Source: 20-14-all-45-10 sp964435965 (lineage in GTDB: Bacteria > Chloroflexota > Dehalococcoidia > GIF9 > AB-539-J10). From it: DNA of 35,084 nt. Both the position numbers and the translations under genes were made by a program. The stretch is taken from NCBI GenBank assembly GCA_964435965.1, contig CAYTBB010000009.1:1-35084 (forward strand), in the 5' to 3' direction. The notes under the pieces were generated by a model. It saw nothing but the letters and a program-made list of their open reading frames with translations. It did not search any database and was not told the origin of the DNA. This document shows, piece by piece, positions 1 to 7,797 of this stretch; position 1 is the stretch's first letter; the number at the start of each line of letters is the position of its first letter.

Positions 1-413
1 CTGCGACTGCGGTGCTTCGGCGGGCGTCTCTTTCTGGGACTCCTTACCCCAGCCTCGAGGAGAATGCGGCGTACGGAGGAGCAGGAAGCAGTGATGCCTT
101 CTCGCTCAGCTAGAAGCTCAGTAAAGTGCTGATTGTTGCAGCCAGCGTAGGTTGTCTGTCCCAGGTCCAATATCTGCTTCCTCAGATTCTCGTTCAGGAC
201 ATTATGAGGCTTTCTTCCCCGGTTGCCATGTGCTAATGCCGCGGCGCCCTCCTTTCTGTACACCGCTAAAATTCTTCTCACATGGCGTAAGGACAGATCT
301 AATACCTCGGCTGCTTCCCTGCCTATCATCTTACCCTTCTCCACTTGATTTAATACCACCAACCTCTTCTGTTCTCTCCTGTTCAATGTCACCATCTCCT
401 TCATGGGTGACAT
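1..413 (-). CDS. IS transposase, N-terminal part (3' end beyond left edge)
   Basis: Reading the minus strand from an ATG at 413 gives an open frame of about 137 codons that continues off the window. In-frame ATGs at 404 and 395 are alternative starts. The protein opens with a helix-turn-helix: a basic helix (LNRREQKRLVVL), then GKMIGREAAEVLDLSLRHVRRI, then RKEGAAALAHGNRGRKP. This order is typical of the HTH/LP linker of ISNCY/IS1202-type and related DDE transposases. The DDE catalytic core would lie outside the window. Just upstream, 420-440 carries a second GTCACCC copy and an imperfect palindrome (CCCTG...CAGGG), so the right end of the element is probably near 440-450. Family level is recognised from the domain pattern only; whether the element is intact cannot be seen. 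Confidence 0.75.
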   Translation of the reverse strand, partial: MSPMKEMVTLNRREQKRLVVLNQVEKGKMIGREAAEVLDLSLRHVRRILAVYRKEGAAALAHGNRGRKPHNVLNENLRKQILDLGQTTYAGCNNQHFTELLAEREGITASCSSVRRILLEAGVRSPRKRRPPKHRSR

Positions 414-475
414 TTTCCCTGAACAGTTACAGGGTGACAAAATCGTAGAACATTAACATCAGCCAGCACAAGGAG

Positions 476-504
476 TTGACAGGTAATATAGTTCAAGTTA
501 TTAT
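476..504 (+). promoter_or_regulatory. Sigma-70-type promoter upstream of the DUF2848/aconitase-X cassette
   Basis: TTGACA at 476-481 and TATTAT at 499-504 are separated by exactly 17 bases, a near-consensus housekeeping promoter. It sits just outside the presumed IS end and points to the gene starting at 795. The leader would be about 280 nt, long for a simple promoter. Confidence 0.6.
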
Positions 505-794
505 AGCGAATGATTTTGGTTGCCTTTGTGTAGCATCACGGCGAAGTTCTGTAAGGAATTTCAGGTAGAAGAAAGGATAGGGTTGCTCACATAGACAGGC
601 GGCATATTGCAAATCTGGTGTCCTAGTCTGGCAGTGCCCATAGTAAGCTATATCTAGATATAGCGTTGTTATTGATCTCAGGGGTGTAGCTATTGCAGGC
701 TCAGGGTATGCCTGAGAGGTGATACTCCATTTTAAGAAACAAGGTTATCTAAGTATAAATCAATAGGTGAACAGGACAAAAGGGGATTGTTAGA
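505..794 (+). other. Long untranslated leader with a palindrome and a hairpin
   Basis: No convincing ORF is seen here. Two structures stand out. One is an 18-base perfect palindrome at 647-664 (GCTATATCTAGATATAGC), which could be an operator. The other is a hairpin at 700-716 with a 6-bp stem (CTCAGG/CCTGAG) and a 5-nt loop. I recognise no riboswitch class. The element may regulate the downstream cassette, but that is inference. Confidence 0.4.
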
Positions 795-1490
795 ATGTTT
801 GAGCTAATTCTTGAGGGCGATGGCAGTAAAAAGTTGACCTTTGAGGTTCAGAAGATAATTAACGCAGGACGCTCTGCTCGCGATAAAGACACTTTACTGA
901 AGCATGTAGAGGAGATAAGGAAAGCTGGGATTGCCATACCGGAGAGATTCAAATTCCCCGTTTTTCGCCCTAAAACGGCAGACAGGATTACCACTAGCGG
1001 CCGATTTGGTGTTCTTCCTGATAGTAAGACATCTGGTGAGGTGGAGTATGTACTTCTCTTTGCTAACAGCAACATATATGTTGCTGTAGGCAGTGACCAT
1101 GGAGATCGAGAGCTTGAGAAATATAACATCCGCATGTCAAAGCAGATTTACTGCAATGCTATGTCGCCGGCTATATGGCGCTATGAAGATGTAACGGAAC
1201 ATTGGGATGACATAATCATGAGAGCCTGGGTAAAAAAGGATGGCCAGCGTCGGTTGTATCAAGAAGACAAGTTGGAGAAGCTGATTAGGCCTGAGAAACT
1301 TATCGAGGAGGTAAAAACGCATATTATAGGAGATCTAGATGGGTTAGTTATATTCTCAGGGACATTACCCACCATCAGTGGTGAACTATGTTACAGCCCC
1401 TACTTTGAGATGGAGCTGGTTGATGAGCATGCTGGAAGGGCTATCAGGCATGCTTATACTGCAGAGCCTATCAGCTGGTTTAAGAAATAA
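795..1490 (+). CDS. DUF2848 family protein
   Basis: This 231-residue protein matches the DUF2848 family from end to end. Its diagnostic block GSDHGDRELEKYNI lies at about residues 99-112, followed by SKQIYCNAMSPAIW (115-128) and HWDDI (136-140). A C-terminal stretch, FSGTLPTISGEL then YFEMEL...RAIRHAY (187-221), is also typical. Those positions recall the fumarylacetoacetate-hydrolase-like fold to which DUF2848 has been related; the biochemical function is unknown. The gene is first in a five-gene same-strand cassette and starts at an ATG with only a weak purine-rich site (AGGGGA) upstream. It may act on an acyl or keto-acid intermediate made by the dehydratase/racemase genes downstream, which is inference. 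An antisense reading of the same DNA is open but looks like a shadow. Confidence 0.85.
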   Translation: MFELILEGDGSKKLTFEVQKIINAGRSARDKDTLLKHVEEIRKAGIAIPERFKFPVFRPKTADRITTSGRFGVLPDSKTSGEVEYVLLFANSNIYVAVGSDHGDRELEKYNIRMSKQIYCNAMSPAIWRYEDVTEHWDDIIMRAWVKKDGQRRLYQEDKLEKLIRPEKLIEEVKTHIIGDLDGLVIFSGTLPTISGELCYSPYFEMELVDEHAGRAIRHAYTAEPISWFKK

Positions 1491-1545
1491 GGGAAGCAGC
1501 ATAAAAGCTACAAAGTTAACAATATAAAAATAAGGGAGGGAAAAG

Positions 1546-1911
1546 ATGGCTAAACCGGAGATGGAGTTTTTTAACACGGAGCTTATTCCATGGCGCCCGA
1601 TAGAGGGGGTAGCTGGGCTGTATGAGAAGATATTAAGCAGGGATCCAGTGACTGGGTCTTACACTCGGTTAGTGATGAGCAGCCCGGACATGGATGCCTG
1701 TATCAGGCATCCTGAAGTAGCGCCGGGGGAGGTTCTTTGCCACGATGATTTTTTGGAGGAGAATTTTGTAGTCAGGGGCACGTTGATAGATACTCTAAAC
1801 AAGAAGACCTACAGGGCGGGGTACTATGCGTGTCGTCCGTTGGGGATGAAGCACGGACCGTGTTTTCATCCCACGGGGGCAGTAAGCCTTGAATTCAGAA
1901 CCCGCGTGTAG
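1546..1911 (+). CDS. Small single-domain cupin protein
   Basis: The 121-residue product reads as one cupin barrel. The first motif region is around residues 60-80 (PGEVLCHDDFLEENFVVRG, with H66 and E71/E72), and the second is around 95-118 (ACRPLGMKHGP then FHPTGAVSLEFR, with H103 and H108). These histidines are plausible metal ligands. There is no signal peptide or extra domain, so it is probably a cytosolic metal-binding enzyme or binding protein. A strong ribosome-binding site (GGGAGGG) precedes the ATG, which fixes the start. It lies 55 bases after the DUF2848 gene and 82 before the aconitase-X large subunit, so co-transcription is likely. Cupins are too diverse to name a substrate. Confidence 0.75.
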   Translation: MAKPEMEFFNTELIPWRPIEGVAGLYEKILSRDPVTGSYTRLVMSSPDMDACIRHPEVAPGEVLCHDDFLEENFVVRGTLIDTLNKKTYRAGYYACRPLGMKHGPCFHPTGAVSLEFRTRV

Positions 1912-1993
1912 CTTGCACGGTATATGTTTTTAACAGAATAAGCGATATTGTGTGGGGCACGATATGCACAGTTAATACCGAAAGGAGATAGAG

Positions 1994-3259
1994 ATGCGAC
2001 TAACTGAAGAGCAGCAGAGGATACTGGACGGGAGTGAGGGAAGGATACTGCGGGAGGCGATGAGGAGCCTGGTTAAGTATGGCACTGCCATGGGGGCAGA
2101 GGAATTCATACCCATCACGAGTTCCCATACTGCGTTTTCGGCGATGGCTGTTGTGGCTTTGTTCTTTCCCCCACGTGGCAGAGAATTAGCGAGAGAGGAT
2201 ATTGATAAGTTTACTAGGGAGATGGAAAATATTCGGGTGAAGGTGAAGACCACGGTTAACCCTGGGATAATGGACCGTAAGAAATGGCGGCAGATGGGTG
2301 CTGATGAAGCTATTTATAAATCTGTGATGCAGGCGGTGGAGGTTGGTAGAAAGTGTGGATTCATGATAACTTACAGTTGTATTCCTTACCTTACGGACAA
2401 TATTCCTTTAATGGGTGAACACTGCGCCTGGGCCGAGTCCAGCGCTCATATTTATATCAATAGTTTCTTAGGAGCTCGGTCAAATCGTGATTCTTATGAT
2501 GCAGCCCTGTATGCAGCCTTGTTAGGCATCACTCCAAACTTTGGCCTGCATCTTGATGAGAACAGGAAAGGCACCGACTTAATTGATGTTCAGTGCGATA
2601 TTGAGGACTTGAGTGACTGGGGGGCATTAGGGCACTTCACAGGAGACAGGGTGGGGCTGGGCATTCCGGTGTTCAAGAATTTGAGAAGGCCAGCAGTAGA
2701 GGAGGGGATGCAGTTGGGTGCTGGCATCACTGTCCCCGGTGGCTCGGCGATGTTCCACATCGTGGGTGTGACCCCCGAGGCCGCAACTCTTGAAGGCGCT
2801 TTTAAAGGAAGCCGGCCCGGGAATAGATATGTCTTCGATGAAGCTGCCAAGAGGGAAATTTACCAGTTGCTTAATTATGAAGCTGAAGGTAAGGTGGATC
2901 TGGTGTGTATTGGCTGCCCACATAAAACATTGCACGAGATACAAGAGATAACTCGAATGCTCAAAGGTAAGCATGTGGCCAAAGGCACGAGATTTTGGAT
3001 AACGACATCCTCTTCCATTAGAAATACAGCGGAAGAGCTGGGATATGCCCAGATAATCGAAGACAGCGGTGCAGAGCTATTTGCTGATGGATGTCCTCTC
3101 CTCTATTATGTGAACGCTCCTGCTAAAAGGCCGAATATGAACCGTGTAGCAACTGACTCAGCTAGGCAGGCTTTCAATATGAGAAGGTCGTTTTTCAGTA
3201 ACATGTTCTTTGGAAACACAGAGCGCTGCATCGAAATAGCCATTAAGGGAGGTGTGTAA
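1994..3259 (+). CDS. Aconitase X, large (catalytic) subunit
   Basis: This 421-residue protein is a stand-alone AcnX large subunit (formerly DUF521). Visible family signatures are TYSCIPYL (126-133), GEHCAWAESSAHIYINSFLGARSNR (141-165), IGCPHKTLHEI (306-316) and a C-terminal DGCPLLYY (365-372). C129, C308 and C367 are the candidate ligands of the Fe-S cluster. Known AcnX enzymes are dehydratases: cis-3-hydroxy-L-proline dehydratase in bacteria, and phosphomevalonate dehydratase in archaea with split subunits. The small subunit follows two bases after the stop. No decarboxylase or mevalonate genes are nearby, so a catabolic hydroxy-acid or hydroxyproline-like substrate is more likely than isoprenoid synthesis; that is inference. 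The start ATG is preceded by GAAAGGAGATAGAG. Confidence 0.9.
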   Translation: MRLTEEQQRILDGSEGRILREAMRSLVKYGTAMGAEEFIPITSSHTAFSAMAVVALFFPPRGRELAREDIDKFTREMENIRVKVKTTVNPGIMDRKKWRQMGADEAIYKSVMQAVEVGRKCGFMITYSCIPYLTDNIPLMGEHCAWAESSAHIYINSFLGARSNRDSYDAALYAALLGITPNFGLHLDENRKGTDLIDVQCDIEDLSDWGALGHFTGDRVGLGIPVFKNLRRPAVEEGMQLGAGITVPGGSAMFHIVGVTPEAATLEGAFKGSRPGNRYVFDEAAKREIYQLLNYEAEGKVDLVCIGCPHKTLHEIQEITRMLKGKHVAKGTRFWITTSSSIRNTAEELGYAQIIEDSGAELFADGCPLLYYVNAPAKRPNMNRVATDSARQAFNMRRSFFSNMFFGNTERCIEIAIKGGV

Positions 3260-3260
3260 T

Positions 3261-3677
3261 ATGGCTAAGGTTATGAAATTCAAGGCTAGAAAAATTGTTC
3301 CCGGAAAGGCTACAGGGCCAGCTTTAGTTACTAAAGAACGCCTCATGTTTATGGCATTTGCTGACCCCAAACGAGGAATATTTGATTCACCGAGGGCTCC
3401 TGTTGAGCTACAAGGGAAATCGTTTAAGGGGGCAGTAGTAATTTACAGGTCGGGGAAGGCTAGCACTGGTGGATCGCGAGGGATTGATTACTGCGTTCGT
3501 GCTGGAAATAGTCCAGCAGCGATTGTCAATTTGGAGATAGATCCTGTTACAGTTATGGGCAGTTCTAACGAAGATATTCCGATGGTGCAAGTCGAGGATC
3601 CTAGCATATTTGATCAGGTGAAGAACGGAGATATGGTAACGGTGGATGCTGACAAAGGAGAAGTTATTGTTGGTTAG
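3261..3677 (+). CDS. Aconitase X, small (swivel domain) subunit
   Basis: The 138-residue protein is the DUF126 swivelling-domain partner of the preceding large subunit. Recognisable blocks are PGKATGPALVT near the N-terminus, FKGAVVIYRSGKAST near residues 53-67, then NSPAAIVNLEIDPVTVMG and IPMVQVED, ending in VDADKGEVIVG. The ATG at 3261 is preferred over an upstream in-frame GTG at 3252 because AGGGAGG at 3246-3252 sits eight bases before it. The gap to the large subunit is one base, implying translational coupling and a heterodimer. The active-site loop reads SGKAST, whereas the broken second copy at 5811-6170 reads the more usual SGKGSS. This may mean a shifted substrate or relaxed constraint. 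Confidence 0.9.
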   Translation: MAKVMKFKARKIVPGKATGPALVTKERLMFMAFADPKRGIFDSPRAPVELQGKSFKGAVVIYRSGKASTGGSRGIDYCVRAGNSPAAIVNLEIDPVTVMGSSNEDIPMVQVEDPSIFDQVKNGDMVTVDADKGEVIVG

Positions 3678-3909
3678 TATTGGTGTGGCATCGCCGTGCC
3701 GTTGCAGCGGAGACGACTGATTCCACCGAGCCCAGGCCTCGCTACCAGTGTTGTTTATTACCCTTTCGAGGCTCCACACAAATAAGAACAGAGTTCTTGG
3801 GGAAGTTCGCACTGAGCTTTGCAGTATGCTATCATGGACAATGACCGTTGCCACTTTTCTCTGAGTCTGTCCGTGGGTCTCTAGCGAAGAATCTGAAGGA
3901 GAGGTAGTC

Positions 3910-5232
3910 ATGAGTGATTCAGCCAAAACTGTTAAGGTGCCGCAGCTCGCCTGGTGGAACGATAGCGACGCCGAGTTCACCTTCCCCCGAGGGTGGCAGG
4001 TGACCGTTTGTCACATGCAGGGGCACGATGCTGCTAAACTCAGCTATGAAGGCTTTCGCCGGGCTTTTGCCAATCCTATAGAGGCCAGGCCTATCCGTGA
4101 ACTGGCGCGGGGCAAGAAGAATGTGGTTATTCTCTTTGATGACTTGAGTCGTCCCACCAAAGCAGCGGAAATCGTGCCCTTTGTGTTGGAGGAGCTGGCA
4201 ATGGCTGGCGTTGAGGAGAACAACATTCAGTTTATTTGCGCTCTGGGTAGTCACGGAGCGCTCACAGCCTGCGACTTTGCCAAGAAATTGGGGGAGGATG
4301 TGATAGCCCGCTTCAACGTTTACAATCATAATATATATGAAAACTGTACTTACATAGGCAGGACAAGCCGGGGTACTCCTGTTTCATTAAATACGGAGTT
4401 TGTGAAAGCTGATTTCACAATCGGCATCGGGGCAATAGTACCTCATGTAAATGTGGGGTTTGGTGGTGGCGGCAAGATTATTCTCCCTGGCATTGCCTCT
4501 GTGGAGACGATAGTGCATAACCACGCCACAGTACGGAACCGAGCTAGAGGGACAGGCAAGGAGTGCAATACAGGCATGGGAAGGCATGAGAACAATGCCC
4601 AGCTCTTCGATATAGAGGAGACGTGCAGGATGTCTGGGCTGGATATCAAGATAGATGCTATAGTCAATCTTTATCGGGATACCACGGCTCTCTTTGTTGG
4701 TGACCCCATTGCCGAGTACTATGAAGGTGTTAAGCTGGCCAAAGAGCACTATTTTAGCCCATTGCCCGATAACCCCGATGTGGTGGTGGCCAACTGCAAT
4801 GCCAAGGCAAACGAAACCCTAATTGGGGTAGCGGTAGCACAATCATTGTTGCCTGATTCCGGTGGCACGGTAGTCATGATAACAAACAATCCCTATGGGG
4901 AGGTATGCCACTATCTACGTAGAAGCTTCGGTAACCATATCAGTGGCCGACTTGGAAAAGCTCCATCTTTGTCACTCAAGGTCAGGAGATTCATCTTGCT
5001 TATGCCGTACAAGAATAAGGTGAGTGCAGACTGGTTTGCTCCTCCTGAATCTATTACCTGGGCGACGACGTGGGACGAGGTCAGGGCAGTGCTTGAGGCC
5101 GATTATCCCGGTGGAGCCAGGGTAGCTGTTATACCCGATGCCACTCTCCAGTATTTCGATGTGCTTGCTGCGGCACCGTACGTTGGGGATGGGGCAACTG
5201 CCGCGGAAGAGCACGCTGCTAAAGGTATGTAG
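3910..5232 (+). CDS. LarA-family nickel-pincer racemase/epimerase (DUF2088)
   Basis: The 440-residue protein aligns by eye with lactate racemase LarA, which uses a nickel-pincer nucleotide (NPN) cofactor to racemise 2-hydroxyacids. DDLSRPT (77-83, R81), GSHG (113-116, H115), PH (178-179, H179), GGGGKIILPG (185-194, K189), NH (204-205, H205) and NAKANE (297-302, K299) occupy the places of LarA's substrate-binding, catalytic and cofactor-anchoring residues. The H179-K189-H205 spacing of 10 and 16 is the same as in LarA. All key residues are therefore present and the enzyme should be active if NPN is available. The cofactor genes larB, larC and larE are not in this window. A good site (AAGGAGAGG) precedes the ATG. 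A 232-base gap separates it from the aconitase-X pair, so it may be a separate unit. Substrate unknown. Confidence 0.87.
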   Translation: MSDSAKTVKVPQLAWWNDSDAEFTFPRGWQVTVCHMQGHDAAKLSYEGFRRAFANPIEARPIRELARGKKNVVILFDDLSRPTKAAEIVPFVLEELAMAGVEENNIQFICALGSHGALTACDFAKKLGEDVIARFNVYNHNIYENCTYIGRTSRGTPVSLNTEFVKADFTIGIGAIVPHVNVGFGGGGKIILPGIASVETIVHNHATVRNRARGTGKECNTGMGRHENNAQLFDIEETCRMSGLDIKIDAIVNLYRDTTALFVGDPIAEYYEGVKLAKEHYFSPLPDNPDVVVANCNAKANETLIGVAVAQSLLPDSGGTVVMITNNPYGEVCHYLRRSFGNHISGRLGKAPSLSLKVRRFILLMPYKNKVSADWFAPPESITWATTWDEVRAVLEADYPGGARVAVIPDATLQYFDVLAAAPYVGDGATAAEEHAAKGM

Positions 5233-5810
5233 TGGCGCATCTAGGGGTGGAGGCTGCGGTGCTAAAGCTGCTGCATTCAATATATCCCAAGCAGATTTGC
5301 TACCGCAAGGATATCTGTGCGACTGGTTCTATCTTACCCTTAGCCAGGGATTGGCTGGATCGCTGCAGTTTTTAGCAAAATAGCATGCCTTGCTTCAGGA
5401 TTGACGGCGTGTTTTTATGCTCGTGCAAGTAGGACTATTAGAGGAGGCTGTGGGGTAGTTGTGGTGGTAATGCTGGGGGGCGATGCAATTGTTCTGCTAT
5501 CTATAGTGGGCATAGCGATGGTTGGCTAACGGCAGCAGTGTAGGGACAGTGTGCCAAATCACATGAAACATTGGGATATCTCATACCACATGGTTTCTTG
5601 AGCGCTATCAGTAAAATCAAATTGCCTGTTCTCGTGGCGTTACGAAACTCATTGGGGCTGATTGTGCATAGCTGTTGCTTACTATAGGATTCCGTCGCTT
5701 TAGCTTAAGAAACTCGCCTGAACTAGCTTTACTAATAGCACAGAAGTGTAGTCCTGTTAGCAGTTGGATGCTAGTGACGACTGCCCACATATTCGATCCT
5801 GGCTCTGCTG
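5233..5810 (+). other. Gene-free spacer, probably decayed DNA
   Basis: I see no ORF with recognisable protein features here. One short hydrophobic reading near 5470-5530 (ending LLSIVGIAMVG) has no credible upstream coding sequence. The stretch lies between the racemase gene and a truncated gene, so it probably holds decayed or rearranged DNA. Confidence 0.4.
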
Positions 5811-6170
5811 CTAGCTAACTATTACTTCTCCCTTATCAGCATCCACCGTTACGGTATCCCCGTTCTTTGCCTGATAGAAGATGCAAGCATCTTCTATCTG
5901 CACTAGGGGTATTTTTTGCATAACACAGCCCTGAACTGTAAACGGGTCTATCTCCAAATTGACCATTGCTGCCGGGCAGTTCCCATAGCGACAGGCGAGG
6001 TCAAGCGCGCTTGGGCCAATGGACGAACCCTTCCCCGAGGTGTAGATTAATACTACTCCTTTAAATGATTTTCCCTGTAACTCGAGCTGTGGTGAATGAA
6101 AGATCCCTTTCTTGGCGTCGGTGAATCCCTGAAACGAGAGACGCTCCCTTGTAATCAAAGCTGGCCCTGT
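5811..6170 (-). pseudogene. Second aconitase-X small subunit, 5'-truncated remnant
   Basis: Minus-strand translation gives a second DUF126 swivel domain, roughly 60% identical to the intact copy at 3261-3677. Shared blocks include GPALITRERL, LELQGKSFKG, NLEIDPFTVQG and the C-terminus TVDADKGEVIVS. Homology starts at TGPAL. The first 15 or so residues of the family (MxxFKARKIVPGK in the intact copy) are missing, because the DNA beyond about 6170 is antisense thiolase sequence. An open frame continues to 6230 through that foreign DNA, but it does not resemble the family. This copy keeps the loop SGKGSSIG. No matching large subunit is nearby, so it is probably non-functional. Confidence 0.8.
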
Positions 6171-6468
6171 TCCTGCGGTAAGGAAAGTGTTCAAGAAGAC
6201 AGGATTTACCAACAAGGTTCTCGATGTCATTGAGCTTAATGAGGCTTTTGCCGCTCAGACTTTAGGTTGCATGAAAGAGCTTGGCTGGAGCTTTGATCAG
6301 ATTAACCCTCATGGTAGCGGCATATCTATAGGGCATCCTATTGGTTGTACTGGAGCCAGAATAGCGGTCACCATAATATATGATATGGTACATAGGAATT
6401 TACACCGCGGGCTGGAAACTATGTGCATTGGTGGTGGCCAGGGGATGGCAGCTATCTGGGAAAGATAG
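6163..6468 (+). pseudogene. Thiolase (acetyl-CoA acetyltransferase type) C-terminal remnant
   Basis: Plus-strand reading gives GPVPAVRKVFKKTG, then DVIELNEAFAAQ, INPHGSGISIGHPIGCTGARI and CIGGGQGMAAIWER. These are the classic C-terminal thiolase motifs: the NEAFA loop, the GHP histidine and the catalytic CxGGGxG cysteine. Thiolases are about 390 residues; only about the last 100 remain, with the N-terminal Cys domain missing. The homology begins at the same spot where the antisense DUF126 homology begins, so both were cut by one rearrangement. A GTG at 6187 could start a fragment, but such a product would lack the nucleophile domain and be inactive. Confidence 0.85.
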
Positions 6469-6478
6469 CTATTTCTTT

Positions 6479-6610
6479 TCCCTGAATCTTAATCAGCTAA
6501 TTTCCAGCCTGACTTGATTCCTCTACTCACATCTGTTAGTCTTTTCTAGGAAAGGAGGCAGGCGGTCTTCGTCTTCATATAGCTTCTTTTAGGGCTTTGA
6601 GGTGTGTGGC
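6479..6610. repeat. 132-bp direct repeat, left copy
   Basis: Bases 6479-6610 recur at 11484-11615, an offset of 5,005, with only three mismatches (at 6509, 6576 and 6603 of this copy). The repeat has no ORF. It starts 11 bases after the thiolase stop and runs into a tRNA-like stretch. The right copy lies directly upstream of two intact tRNA genes. This suggests duplication of a tRNA-leader region during island insertion. Confidence 0.9.
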
Positions 6611-6650
6611 GCAGCGGCTAGCGCACATGGTCTTTTCCGGGGCAGGTCCG
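6601..6650 (+). other. tRNA-like 5' fragment (possible tRNA remnant)
   Basis: TGGCGCAGCGGCTAGCGCAC at 6606-6625 looks like a tRNA D-arm, with a GCGC/GCGC stem and a GCGGCTA loop. The following bases do not form a proper anticodon stem, and no T-arm or matching acceptor 3' half is found. It directly follows the direct repeat whose other copy precedes real tRNAs. The likeliest reading is a tRNA cut by recombination, but chance similarity is possible. Confidence 0.25.
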
Positions 6651-6782
6651 CAAATGAATAATGGCCGATCAAATTAGAGGCGCCGCCAGGCATATATCTA
6701 AATCCCTGGCTAGTGGAAATGGCTCCGAATCGTCCTCACGTAAAGCATCTCCAAGAATAGTTTATCACCTTAGCAGCCTTGC

Positions 6783-7781
6783 TTACTTTGGACAGAGCTT
6801 GCCACTATAGCGGATATAATCCCGGCGTACTAGAATTTCTTCCAACTGCCTTTGTATTTTGTCCTTCAATGTGCAGAGGTCATTAAAAAGCTTTTTCATA
6901 CGACCCATCGTATCACCTTGCATACAATCATCGAATACCTCTTGATATCTCCTCTCATATTCTTTTTGCTTATCTCCATTTGTTTTAAACACTATTACAT
7001 TCTCGCCATCAACGCAGAGGATCATAACTGCTCGCCCTGTCTGGGTTGTCTCCTCTTGCCAGCTAAAGTGAAAGCCCCCAGGCTTCTCTCCTGCAAGCAT
7101 CAAGCCTAAACGCTTGACCATAGGTTTCTCAAATTCTGGCGTCAGCCTTGATCCAGGGTAGGCGCAACCCCTAACCCTAAGCTGCATTTTCGTCTCGCCC
7201 TCCTTCACCAGATCCTCTAGCAAATTCTCACCCAAGTCTATATGTTGTGCATGTTTTTCTTTCCAAGCCTCATAATCCGCACACAACGATTTGAAAGGCA
7301 AATGCTCCCCAAGATATTTAAAAAGCGGATCCTTCTCCACATCCCTACAGTCTGTTAAAGTATCCTGACCAATTTTGAATGCATGCAGTTTAATACTATC
7401 CTTCCACTTTATAATTAGCTCTCTTATCTCAGCCATATGTTCGGCCGTTGCATCTTCTAATGTCCTTCTCCTCACTCGCTCTGTCCTTTCCTCTTCCTCA
7501 GCAAGCTCTAAATGACGCTTCATTGTCCTCTGATCCCAAATGCCAAAACTCTTCATTATTTCAGCGTATGTAGCGCCATCTCTATGAAGCCAAAGCATTC
7601 TCTTCCTTTGAGAGGGGGTTATTCTCCCTGGCATCTTTAAAAAATCACCTTTCCACTTTTTGCATTTTGATAAGCTTTGAAAATGCCTTATTTCGTATTT
7701 TATCAAATTTATGTTTTCCCTGTGCCACCTTATAGTGACAGCGTAACTAGAAATACGGAAATCGGTTGAATGCAAGTCCAT
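6783..7781 (-). CDS. Unrecognised helix-turn-helix protein
   Basis: I do not recognise this 332-residue protein. Near residues 53-90 it has a predicted HTH (TPSQRKRMLWLHRDGATYAEI... then WDQRTMKRHLEL), like the DNA-binding part of transposases or resolvases. A charged helical stretch with EEEERTERVRRR follows. The C-terminal half contains a mixed alpha/beta region (HFSWQEETTQTGRAVMILC) and ends in a coiled-coil-like segment (residues about 290-325). The ATG at 7781 has a strong site (AAAGGAG, 7 bases away). An internal ATG at 7634, just before the HTH (MPGRITPSQ), also has AAAGGTGA upstream. It is divergent from the MBL pseudogene, with an inverted repeat between them. It could be a regulator or a mobile-element accessory protein. 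Confidence 0.6.
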   Translation of the reverse strand: MDLHSTDFRISSYAVTIRWHRENINLIKYEIRHFQSLSKCKKWKGDFLKMPGRITPSQRKRMLWLHRDGATYAEIMKSFGIWDQRTMKRHLELAEEEERTERVRRRTLEDATAEHMAEIRELIIKWKDSIKLHAFKIGQDTLTDCRDVEKDPLFKYLGEHLPFKSLCADYEAWKEKHAQHIDLGENLLEDLVKEGETKMQLRVRGCAYPGSRLTPEFEKPMVKRLGLMLAGEKPGGFHFSWQEETTQTGRAVMILCVDGENVIVFKTNGDKQKEYERRYQEVFDDCMQGDTMGRMKKLFNDLCTLKDKIQRQLEEILVRRDYIRYSGKLCPK

Positions 7782-7797
7782 ATTAACTCTCCTTTAA

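Noticed and set aside
152..448. Plus-strand 98-codon frame
   Set aside because: It is antisense to the IS transposase, which has clear family motifs; the plus-strand product has none.
1994..3677. Archaeal-type phosphomevalonate dehydratase role
   Set aside because: Split subunits fit, but there are no mevalonate-pathway or UbiD-type decarboxylase genes nearby and the neighbours are catabolic-looking.
5138..5383. Frame overlapping the racemase 3' end
   Set aside because: It lies out of frame over a well-supported gene and continues into gene-free DNA; no motif or ribosome site.
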